DNA from: Toxorhynchites rutilus septentrionalis
Taxonomy: Eukaryota > Arthropoda > Insecta > Diptera > Culicidae
DNA: 64,000 bases
Direction of reading: 5' to 3'
Assembly: GCF_029784135.1 (NCBI RefSeq)
Contig: NC_073746.1
Coordinates: 226,561,882 to 226,625,881 of the forward strand
How positions within the stretch are numbered: position 1 is the stretch's first letter; every line of letters starts with the position of its first letter. The notes below the pieces were generated by a model. The model was given only the letters and a program-made list of their open reading frames with translations. It did not search any database and had not been told where the DNA came from. Positions 34,301 to 46,300 of this stretch are shown piece after piece. The position numbers were made by a program, and so were the translations under genes.

Positions 34301-37300
34301 AAGACGTAGTCCTACGTCAAAAATAAAAACAAGGAATAAAATGAAATCGTGAAGAGCTTCTAGGGTTAGTACACCCAAAATTAGTTTTGGGTGTACTATA
34401 AATAAAATAACACATGTTTTGGTATCTCAATTTATTACATTAAATGAGCATAAAAACAACGGAAATGTGATGGAATAATAATAAAGATATCGTTTGTATA
34501 ATATATATGCTAATTCAATATAAGATCAATTTGAGCGAGCGAAACATGAGACACATTCGAGGCGATCTGGCGTAGTGGTAACATCCATACCTCTCACGCA
34601 GAGATCACGAGTTCAATTCTCACTCCCGACATTCTTCCAAAAATGGAAGTAAAAGTGACGAACCAGCCGAAATGTGTTGAAAATCACTATAATAAAAAAA
34701 AGAGACACATTGCAAATAAACTTAATTTTATAATTGGTGTAATAAAATATAATGAGGTGCAATATTATCACGCATTTATGCAACAGCACCAGTAACTATA
34801 TGGATAGCATGGTCCTGTTAAACAGCCTTGTATTCCATCTGGCCTTGATTCGATCCCCGTTGTTGTTGTATGGTTGTACAATCCCAGAAGAGATTAAAAA
34901 AAAAGAAACAGATGTCTGCTCCCATGCATACAAACATTTTAAAGCTTTTGAGACAGATAATTGTATTAGCTCATTTAACGCTTCAGGTCACAAAAAGGCA
35001 TTGTTTCTGCCGAAGATGAAATGTTTTCTGACAACGCTAGTTTGGGTGTACTCGGTCGTGTAACCTTTGTTACGCATCACTTCACGCACCCGTTTCGGCA
35101 TGTTTTTCACCAGCTTCTGGCATGTGGTTAACGGGATGACCTACACACAGTTGCTGCCTATTCTTCAACTTCTCCGTGTACACCGATCTTTTCACGATCT
35201 CCCATAGGTTCTCTATAGGGTTCAGATCCGGTGACTGTGCTGGCCACTCCATGACGTCGACTTTGTTATCCTGGAACCAGTTTTTGACGGTCTTGGCGTT
35301 GTCCTTCGGATCGTTATCCTGTATGAATTAACATTTCAGGGGCATCTCCCATTCGGCGTGTGGCAGCATAACATCTCTTAGGATTTGGGCGTAGAGGTGC
35401 TGATTCATGATCATATCCAAGGTGCCAACCCCGTACCATGAGAAGCACCTCCCTCCCAATCATAATGTTCCTTCCTCCATATCTTCGTGGTATACTGTGG
35501 CATGTAAGCGCAGCCATTTGGGCGATGTACCCAAGTTTTTCCGTCCGAGACGACGAGGTTTACTTTCGTCTCATCCGACCACAGTATATTTCGCCACTGC
35601 TTTTCCTCCTCGGGATCGATCGAATAGAAGAGGTCTATCGCAAACTTCAGCCGCGCCTTCTAATGCTACGACGTCAGCATCGGGACCTTCCGGGGGCTTT
35701 TACCAATTATGCACGTGACCCATTTTTCGTTGACTGAAACTAGAATTCGAACATGATAAATACTTACCAGGATCCGAAAAACACAAAATACCACCGAGGA
35801 ACAAATTGGTCGAAACAACACGAGGCCGAGGGCGAGGCCGCGACGAGAAACTGGTCTTAAATTTTGACGCCTAATTTTAGTTGTTAAGTATGCTTAAAAC
35901 GCATTTTTTAATGAATGACTATTGTTTCAACTACAGATGCTATAAATTTCTGCAAATCAATTATTAAAAATTGGATTTAAGCACTGGATTGAATTGTTTT
36001 TTCTCAAAGTTTTGTCATATTCTTTCTCTGCTTGATCAGTGGTCTTAATGTTTTGTCCGACAGTGTATTAAAATAAAAGAGATGATTTTTGGACATTAAA
36101 ATTTAATGTGGGATGATTTGGTCATTGTTGTGGATTATATGAATAATGTGTGTGTTTCATCGCATTTCAGAATAATATTTAAATCAGTAACAGGGTTCTG
36201 GAACTGATACCAGGTGTCTTGGCCAGAAGCCAGAACATAAGAATTGCATTGAGATCATACAATGGCATTTTCAGCAACGAAATTCCATGGTACAAAAGGA
36301 TGGCGCTACCCACCATTTAGCATACCCTAGACATTCGGTGACAACGAATGTTAAATGTGACATTTTAGGCGCTCCATGAATCCTCCAAACCAATCTCTTC
36401 CGGATGAGCGAATTTTTAGATTGAACGAATGAGTAAGCTCATTTTTTCGGCCAATTCAAATGCCATTTCCCGAATATCATATGACGTCAAACCACATAGC
36501 TGATTTTTTCGGGTCGAGAATATTTTTAACTATTTTCAGTTCCTGCTGAGATGAAAAAACAGTTTTATGTAATTCTTCGGATGTGGCCGAAGAATTTTGC
36601 ATGAATCTCTTCAGTATTTTTCGAGCAATTCCAAACACTTTCGATGCTTTGAACAAAAAAATACCTTCCTTGATGGTCCCTCCACTCGGAGATAAATTCA
36701 AAACCATTTGTGCCAACTTTATCTCCTGCAAACAACAACTGACCATCACTTGAACCACGTAGAGTCAATAAGCGACCACGGGATATCGATACTGTAGTGG
36801 TCGTATCTGATAAAAGCCGATTTGGTAGCAAGCAGCCTGTGGACGACGTTGCAACTGTACCCATATGCAACGACACCAGAGATAACAAATTTTGGTTATA
36901 TTTATCAAGAATTAGATCAGATGTGACAAATGACGCCGTCAGTAATATGGTTAAAGCTTGTCCCCAAAGACAAGAACATAAGCACACTCAGCTTCGTGTC
37001 CTTCAAAATCGGTCTCGATCCGTCGCTGAAAAGCAAGTGTCTGGATCCAGCGACTTGGCCTGTTGGATTGTTATTCAGAGAATTCGAAATTCATGGCACT
37101 CAAAATTTTCGGGTTCCGTTGAAAACGAGGAGACCAATGACTCCGATACAACAGCAAGACAACAATTTTTTTATCACGCCAGCAAGGGAACTCACATAAG
37201 GACATCCATCCCGGGACGCACCAGTACTTGCATGTTGGAAGCCCACATCCCCCCATCACAGTCGCGCCATCCCTACCAGTTTTCTGCAGTCGTCCCGGTC

Positions 37301-40300
37301 ATGTGTTTGGGTCAGGCGGTCTCTATCAGATTAATGATCTGACTAACGTAAATGGGAGGCTGCTTGATTTGGCGTTTGTTAATGAGAAGAATGTCGATTT
37401 GTTCGAACCACCGTTACCAATGCTCAACGTAGATCACCATCATAAGCCATTCATTTTGAAATTCGAAATCACAAGGGAAAGCCACAGCTCGAACGTCTCG
37501 GACGCTTATGATTTTGATTTTCGTAAATGCGATTTTGCGTCGCTGAACGTTGGGATGAGTGTCTGAATGGGTGCACCATCGACGAGGCTGCTGTCAATTT
37601 CTATCAACGAGTGTTTGCAATAGTCCGTGATATCGTCCCAATGAAAAAAACGACGCCGATGCGGTAGGAAGAGACACCCGTGGTGGAACAACACGCTGCA
37701 GCATCTATGAAATCGTCTTCGCAAAGCCAGGAAACGTTATTTTCGGTCGAGAAGTGAACTGTGCAAGGTTGAGCTACGTGACTTAGAGAACGAATAGAAT
37801 TCTTTACATGCGCGATGCTTTAATAGCTACATTAATCGCACAGAAGACAGTATCAAACAAGATCCCAAATCGTTCTGGTCGTACGTGAAAAGTCGAAAGC
37901 AGGCAAATGGAATTCCTCATCATGTCTTCTACAATGGGATTTCAGCCGAGACTCCACTCGACTCGGTAAACTTGTTTTCCTCTTCCTTCAGCAGTGTGCT
38001 GAGTAAAAACCGAACACTTTTGTCTGAAGCGTATCTAGACAGTTTGCCTCGATATGATTTCAATATGGCGTCTTTCAACTTTCCTGTCGGCGATGTGCTG
38101 GACAAACTGCAGGGACTAGACGCTACCAGGGGTGCGGGACCAGACCGACTATCTCTGCTTTTTATCAAAAATTGCGCCGACTCGCTTACCGTTCCCTCTA
38201 CCATCCTCTTCAATCGTTGCATTAAGGAGGGTATTTTCCCAAGCTTGTGGAAAACTGCTGCTGTCACTCCCATACATAAATCTGGCAGTATACACGACGT
38301 CGAGAACTACCGTGGCATCTCTATTTTGAGTCGTTTGTCGAAAGCCTTCGAAAGTCTAATCCACGATTTGCTTTACCCGCACGTGCATCGAATCATTTCC
38401 GAGCACCAGCATGGTTTTGTACGAAAACGCTCGACCACAACAAACCTGATGGTTTATGTCTCTTCGTTGGTCGCCGCTATGGAAAATCGTCAGCAAATTG
38501 ATGCCATCTATATCGATTTCACCAAAGCGTTTGATAGAGTTCCACATTCTCTTGCGGTGGATAAATTGCGCAGAATGGGCCTACCCGCTTGGCTGACTCG
38601 CTGGATTCTTTCCTATCTCACCGAACGTCGGGCTTACGTACGCATTGATGGAGTTAACTCGGCCCCTTTTGACATCACGTTCGGTGTACCTCAGGGTAGT
38701 CACCTAGGCCCTCTTATATTTGTGCTATTCGCCAACGATCTCTGCCATTCCATTCTTTGTGTGGACACCGACTGGACAACATCGTTGCTGGACGAGCTGG
38801 ACGATGAGGGATCGAGTGCCTTTCTCAAGACAAGAGGGCGGAGGTGGTAGCGCTGGAGTAGAGTAATAGAGTAGAGTAGAGTTTTCAAAGGGCCTTTCTC
38901 AAGGCTAGAGACGAATGAACTGCAAAAGTTTAAAGTCTATATAATACAAGACCTTCCTTCCTTCTCTGCCATTCCATAAATTCTCCGAAAATAATGTACG
39001 CCGATGATCTCAATTCTACCGTGTAGTCTCATCAGTAGTTGAGTGCTGTGCCATCCAGGCTGACATTGATGCGTTACTGAACTGGTGTGAATAAAACGGA
39101 ATGGAGGTCAACACAAGAAAATGCAATATAATATCATTCTGTCGGACAAGAAATCGAACGGTCTTTGACTACAGAATGTCCACAACGAGCATCGTCAGAG
39201 TCAGCACTGTCAAGGACCTCGGTGTGCTACTCGATAGTAGGCTGAATTTTGTTCAGCACATAGCAGCCACAACAGCCAAAGCATACTCGATGCTTGGCTT
39301 CGTAAAACGGAACACGCAGCAGTTTAAAGATGTATATTGCCTAAAGACACTCTTTTGCGCACTGGTACGCAGTGTACTTGAATATGGTGTGCTCGTGTGG
39401 GCGCCATACCATGCCGTTCAGGTGAACCGAATTGAGCGAATTCAACGAAACTTTCTTCGATATATGCTTCGCTTGCTACCGTGGAATGATTCTGTTCGGC
39501 TGCCACCGTACGAGCAACGTTGTGCTCTGATACAACTTCAGAGCTTGGCGAGTAGACGGATTCTATTGCAGCGGCTATTTGTTTTCGACATCTTCAACGA
39601 CAACGTGGGCTGTTCGATACTGTTGGGAAACATTAACATCAATATTCCGGCCAGAGCAACGCAGCTTGCAGCTTTCCTCCGTCTACCAGTGCATCGTACT
39701 ATCTTTGGACAGAACAACCCGTTTGATGTATGTTGTTGCAGTTTTAACGAAGTGTTTAGTAATTTTGATTTTACCGTTTCCAAGGACGTATTTAAAAATA
39801 GAATAAGCTAATCTGTCTGTACGATCAATTTCGAAAACTAGTAAATAAATAAATAAAAGACCAAGAGATTATTCAGAAATGAGCATGGGTTATGAAATAT
39901 TCCGAAAATTAAACAGGTAACTTTAACATAAATTTTTTTAATGAAAATGTGAAAAGAATAGATAAGAAAAAATGGTACTTACGTATTTGACGCCGCAGCG
40001 TAATTTTTATCATGAGTTTATTATTTCGTGATTAAATTTATTTTGAGATCAATGTAATGGGGGCGAAGTCCCCATTTAACGAGGATAAGGAATCGAGGCG
40101 GCACCAAGCCGACGAGGTGACGCTATCCGAGTAGGCCGCCGACCCGCCGTCGGAGGCGGCGGCCTCTCGCAACCAAACCTGTGTTCCACCGATTGCCCGG
40201 TTTGTTTGAAACATAGGAGACGATCCTTTAGTCAGGTCCGGCCGAGCATTAGCGAGCGTCGGACTGCATACGTTTACCTGGTGCATTACGTTTGCCAGGT

Positions 40301-43300
40301 TAATTATGCATGTCATGCATTTTGATTGCCTGGTTGCAAACGTGATGCACTAGATAAACGTATGGCGTCCGACGCTCGTAAACGGGCTGCGTCATCCATA
40401 AGAATGGATGGACTTAATAATACGTTATAAAAAAGCATTCTTTCACTTTTCATTACTTTGAAAAGGATTTTATTCAATACCAGTATTTCTCGAATTGTAC
40501 TTTCCACGAAAAATTCTTTTTGAATGGAAATGAAAGTATGAGACAAATATGATCTTTATATAACACTGATCAGAATTAAATATACAAATAGGGGAAGTGG
40601 GGGCATAGTGGTCACCCTAATGAACATGTCCATTTTCAGCGTCCACAAACCGATTCAATTCCCGTTTCTCGAAGAATATTATAGTTCAACTCATTGTTCT
40701 TAAAGATAGCAAACGGCTTTTACTATAAAAATTCAAAATAGTACACTTTTCATCATTAGAAAAAAGGTGAAAAATCCAACTTATTTTTTGCTTGGAGGTA
40801 AAGTGGTCACCTAGTGGGGGCGAAGTGGTCACCGCACATATCAAGCTAAATGGGATAGATTTATGTGTTTTTACGTCCAAATTTGTTCAAATCATATTTG
40901 TTATAGTAGGTACATGTATGAAATAAGCTTGGCCTATTCACCTATAGTCTAAATTTAAATTTTCTCATGCATACAAAAACGTTGTAAGAAACACATAACG
41001 TTCCGCATAATGAGGCTTGGTTTAGTTGGGGTGGCATGTTTATCCAGGGTCAAAGCCACAAAAAAATCTTCTACAAGAGCAGAACGTGATGCGGTATATC
41101 AACTTTAGTAAACAGAACATTGTAAGTTGTTATTCACCTATGACCACTTTGCCCCCAAACATGAAAGTAATTTCTATGCTAATTAATTGCTGGAATTAAA
41201 CAAGATATCTGTTAACCTCTCCTAGAATATGTGAACAGTCGTTCAAACTGATGATTTGTCCAATATATCAGATTGAATAAACTAAGTTTCACGAGAAATT
41301 CCTCAGATACCATGCGCACAGAACTATGGCCGACTTGCTATCGAGAGAGCAATTTCCGTTTTTGTTTGTATTTTGACATGCGACAGCTCTACTGAAGTAC
41401 AGGGTGACTCAACAGTCATTAAATTCTTCAAACATGAGGTGACTAATCAATAACAATCTATAGTCAATAGTTATACTACCAAACAAGCAGGTGACCACTT
41501 TGCCCCCCATGACCAATTTGCCCCCACTACCCCTACAAATACAAATATAGTAAAATTTGTGTATTATTTGAATATATCCTTTTTTTGGGTAAGTGTCGCT
41601 TTCGGGTAGATGTTACATTCGGGTAATTGTTACATTAGGGTAACTGGGTAACACGGGTGAGTGGGTTTCGTGTAAATGTGACACAATCATAGAATGAGAC
41701 ATTGAAATACATTGGAATTGAAACAAAAAAGACAGATAATGCGTTGGAAGGAGATAAAAGTATTATAACACAGAGAATCTAGAGCATTCACGAGAAACAA
41801 GGTCATTTGAATACCTTTCATCTAAATTCTGGTAATAATCTTGATAATGAATTAAAATTAGTAGAACACCACCCGACAGAGAAGCTCCTTAATTTGTGCA
41901 TTGAAATATGAATTATATATTTCCAAACAAAGATTAATCGGCAAACGTAATGCACCAACAATTATATACCGTCCTTACTGAAGGATTGTCTCTTATGTTC
42001 CAAACTAACCAGCCAATCGATGGAACACATGTTTACTTGCGAGAGGATGCCGCTTCCGACGGCGGGTCGGCGACCAACTCGTATTGCGTCACCTCGGCGG
42101 CTTGGGGCCACCTCGGTTCCTTATACTCGTTAGAAGGGGATTCCGCCCCCATTACATTGACATTTACATCACATTTTTCTTACCAACTTAACAAATAGTT
42201 CCTGTTCTATAGGCGAACAGAACTCAACCGCACAATGCACGAAAAGTTTGTTTAATCAGCGGAAAAAAACCTCAAAACCACGATCGAAAATCTTACTATT
42301 CTCTCCACCTGCCAAATTTTACCAGGGTGTTTTTACGTCAGTCACATGCGGTTCAACTATTGAAGGAGATGACATTATAAAAAATCCAAGTTGATCCGTA
42401 ATTTTCGAGATAAAGTTTTTGACGTAGAACTACGTCTTTCAGGAAGGTTGCCAAATCAGAAAACAGGTCACGTTTTTATGAAATAAAGTTAACGTTAATA
42501 ACTATTTTCACTGTGAACGAATTCTCATGATTTGCATACCAATCGAATCGGATTTTTTTCAAGATTTGTTTGATATGTTATATATTACAATTCGGTAATC
42601 TCTAAACGGTTTAAATTCATGAAAACTGGAAGAACTTCCTTCTCATACATTTGTTCTGCCGATTTGTGTGCTAACGCTACCCGTATTTCGAAAGCTTATA
42701 ACTCGAACAAGATCGGAAAGATCAATCAGTTTACATCAATTGATAGGAAATATTTCTACGCGTCTATCACAATTAATAAAATGTTATTTTTCATGAGATG
42801 AACAATTGAATAACTGTAAAATGTCAAGTGTTATCTACACGCCCTAACTGCCAAGGGTTGATTGGCCCGATTTACGGTTTCCCCAACACAAACTTCAAAA
42901 TCGATGTACCTGCGAAAATCGTCATTTCAGACACTAGAGGTGAATGAACTTTCGCGGTTCGAGAACTACGTAAACATTAGATGTGTAATAATTTCAGAGG
43001 GAAATGTAAAATACAATGATCCTTTGACAATTTTTCCGTTCACATATTTTGGTAGTCCTAGGCATCATATCAAACATAAAAGGACGGTCATCAAATTTAT
43101 TCGTAACGAAGAAAATAAGCTATTACAAAAATTTCGATGCATTCTAAAATAATATTCGAAGTGGTAAACAAATGAATTGCATAATATAATTGCGTAGTTC
43201 TACGTCGAAAATATGCGGTAGTGTCCTAGATACTTAGAATTTTTAATCCTGTGTTGTTACTTGCGAAAAAAAGAAGATTGATAACATATTGTTTAGTCAC

Positions 43301-46300
43301 CTACGCTGGATTCAAAGCGTTTCACAAAACAAATCAAATTCTACATCGCATCAAAAAGCCATTAAAATTTTTAATTTGACATACGAAATTCTACATAAAT
43401 ATTTGGAACAAGATTCCAAGAGAAGATAAAGTTTCCAGCCACAATCAACCCCTTCCTCTGATTATTCCGGCAATTTATTGATTCCCTGCCAGATACAGTT
43501 CGTTTTTCGGAACCAAGAATGAATGAAGCCAATTTTCGAAACTCTGAAGTAAAGCGTGTCCTAGCGAGAGCTCCTTGCTTCCATCACGAGGGGGGAATGG
43601 TCTATAAGGCGAGTAAAGAAATCATCACTTCTTATCAATATTTTCTCCGAAAATATGTACAAAGATAAATGACGTTCATTTCCAAAACGTTGCCATTTCT
43701 TGAATATTATTTCTAACATCTGGCTATGTCGGCATGCAGAAGTCCAATTTTCGATCACTTTCTGCAACAATGAAGGCAGTCCAACGGTGATAAATCGCAT
43801 GCTCTTGGAGACCCATTCGTAATAAATTATTCGTTCACCGTACGATTCTTTCAATGAATTAATTGTTGCACGCCTGGTGTGACATGTTGCACCGGATGAA
43901 ACCAGAGCGCGTCCACATTCAGGCAAGGCGCAAATTGAGACGCATATAGCGCGAGTAACTTGGCGCGATATAGCGCCTGTTTTTGTGGCTAATGGAAACA
44001 GATAGAACGGCGCAAATTGGCCAGATGACGCGAGATAGTGGAGCGCTCGTGAGACACGACTCGCGCGACGCTGTGGCTGAACCACAGTTTCTCGTGCTGG
44101 TCATGCCGGATGTGGTAGTTGTGTTGGTGAACAATCATATAGCGCCGTGGGTTTGACACTGTATGGCTGTACTGGTCGGGTGATTGTGTTAGTAAATAAA
44201 TATATCGCGCAACTCTGTGTTAATCAGTCATTGTATGCGAGTGGCATGTTATTTACACCAAACTGCGACTCAATATGCACTCCACCACGCTACGTTTGTG
44301 GTACGTATGAGTCGTGTTGGTAGTCTCGCGTTCGCTTACGAGCGCTATACGCTTCTCAATTTGCGCCTAGCCTCAGGGAACTTGATACAATAAAAGATTT
44401 GGTCGTTTATTTTTTATTCACTTCAGCGCCCCTAGTTGTCACATTGAGAAACTATTGACAGTGTTCTGATCCGGATGGTTTGTTTATTCAGTTGTGAAAA
44501 GTGCATCAAGATTGAAGGACACATTCAACAGTTATCGACGATGGAACACGAATAATGGGAAAACTCGACTGTAAATACCATAGTGAAACTTTACCGGGAG
44601 ACCCTTACGTTGGCTCTTCTTCTTCTACTTTTTGGCTTTAAGAGGGTTTAAACTTTTCATTTCATTCGCCTCTAGTTACGTTGGATCGGACGAAACCAAT
44701 CAGTTGCTCGTTATTGACGGCACGAGAGCAAATTTATGGGAAAATCGAATTGCATATAGTTTTCATCAATTTTAACAATTTACACACCAGTGGATTGTAA
44801 TGTATAGCAGATCAAACAAATGAACGGCATTTCCGATTCGTTTGGTATGCAAATCGCCAAAATCTGTTCGCGGCAAAAATAGTCATTAACCCTCCTGTAC
44901 TCGGGTGCAAAATCATAACACGTATACTCGTGAACGGTGTCACAGACCGAAAATTTAACTTCTCTGTAATAATGCCATTGTGTATTTTTCAGGCTTTATT
45001 GGCATTTATTTGAAGAAGAGGGTATGATTGAATGAAAAAACTCCAAAAAAATATGTTTTCTCCATCTTTATTATATTTTAATAGTCATCTAACTCAGCAT
45101 CCTCAAAATAGAGTAATTTTCGATACTCCAACACAAATAACGAAATTCGAATTTTTCACTGTTATTAATTAAAAGTAAGCAACTGAATATAATTTATGGA
45201 AGTATCAAGAGCTATAAAACAACATAAAATCGTATTTATCGGTTCTGGTTACATTGGAGTAAGAATCAGAACATAGCATAGCTGCATGCTCGAAACAAAC
45301 ATATTTTTACATTTCATGCAGTTATTGCGTATTTTTCGGGTTTTTTATCAAAGAAGAATGTATAACGACCTTCTAGATAATTACCAGATGATAAAGGTTC
45401 TGGAATATAAAGTTTGCATATTTCTAATGTTCTTTGTCTCTGTATTCTTGGTAAACTAAGAAGTAATGCCTTTTTTAGATGGGGTTTAAAAAGATGATAT
45501 TAAAGGATTTCTAGGAACTTCCTTTTCTACTTATTGTTTTCTTGTCGATATTGTCCATTACAAAAAAATATCCCCGAAACTGTAACTGTTAAAAATTACC
45601 GTGAGCCACCGATTAGTTTATAGTTTACTGTTTGCAATTCTTCCACAAGTGAAATTCTTTCACAAGTGTGTATGTGTATGACCATTATATTTAGCGAAAA
45701 ACTATACGAAAGTCAAACATTTATATTTTGCTTTTGAACGTATGAATCTAACGACGAATAGTTAATATATGGATCCGATCAATCCAGTTAGAAAAGGGAC
45801 TGAAATCAAATGAGAATGGTCCGGTAATGATCTTATGCATTATGTTCAATAAGTATTCCACGCCACTTACATTAATTTATACATTTCATTGAACAATATT
45901 TTAAAATATGAAAAAAGGTTCTTGTTCAAAAAAGTTACACCTATACTCGCGTCGGTGTGAGACCGAAAGTGTTAAAAAAGTGGTACACGTCTCTTTTGTA
46001 CCAACACATGCGATACGCTAAACGATGACGAATGACGAATAACGAAGCTAGAGAGAATCGCAAAGTCGTAGTGTTGATATTTTCTGAGAAATGAATGAAT
46101 TATTGATTTCTCGGTCTGACAAACCAATGCGCGAGTATAGGAGTGTTAACATTAACTTTATTTCATAAAACATGACTTGTTTTCTGATTTGGCCCCCCTA
46201 ATGAAAGACGTAGTTCTACGTCAAAAATATAACTAATATATTGTAAGTGGGTTAGAATGTTTTAACGGTTTACAAAATTAATCGGACGTGTTCGATAAAA

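Larger units (their letters stand above)
33143..36065 (-). mobile_element. Tc1-like element with later insertions
   Basis: Ends CAGTATCGGACAAAACATTA and (reverse complement) CACTGTCGGACAAAACATTA are inverted repeats flanked by TA at 33141-33142 and 36066-36067. At 2.9 kb it exceeds the usual 1.3-1.6 kb because family X (34368-35052) and other sequence are inserted after the transposase C-terminus. Confidence 0.85.
36800..39860 (+). mobile_element. Second PHD-ORF1-type LINE copy, internally deleted
   Basis: The ORF1 C-terminal part ([20 protein letters not shown], then [20 protein letters not shown]), a linker ([10 protein letters not shown]) that jumps directly to the endonuclease C-terminus ([26 protein letters not shown]), a nearly complete RT and an AAAT-type tail near 39843-39860 are present. 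Most of the endonuclease is deleted. It is a relative of the LINE at 2.2-6.5 kb but a distinct family by sequence. Confidence 0.8.
42413..46232. repeat. Inverted pair of family S repeats
   Basis: S begins TTTTTGACGTAGAACTACGTC at about 42419 and is matched by an inverted copy ending near 46232. Arms align over 42413 to about 42630 against 46232-46146 plus 44889 to about 44740, once the piggyBac-like insertion is removed. The plus copy ends near 43215 with GTAGTTCTACGTCGAAAAT, so S itself has inverted ends. A third, diverged S copy is at 53340-55010, and a single end is near 34300. Confidence 0.7.

Noticed and set aside
36565..36987. A 140-codon minus-strand frame
   Set aside because: It is antisense to the LINE ORF1 remnant on the plus strand, and has no motif of its own.
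43561..44085. A 174-codon minus-strand frame
   Set aside because: Half of it lies in a MITE with inverted ends and there is no protein motif.
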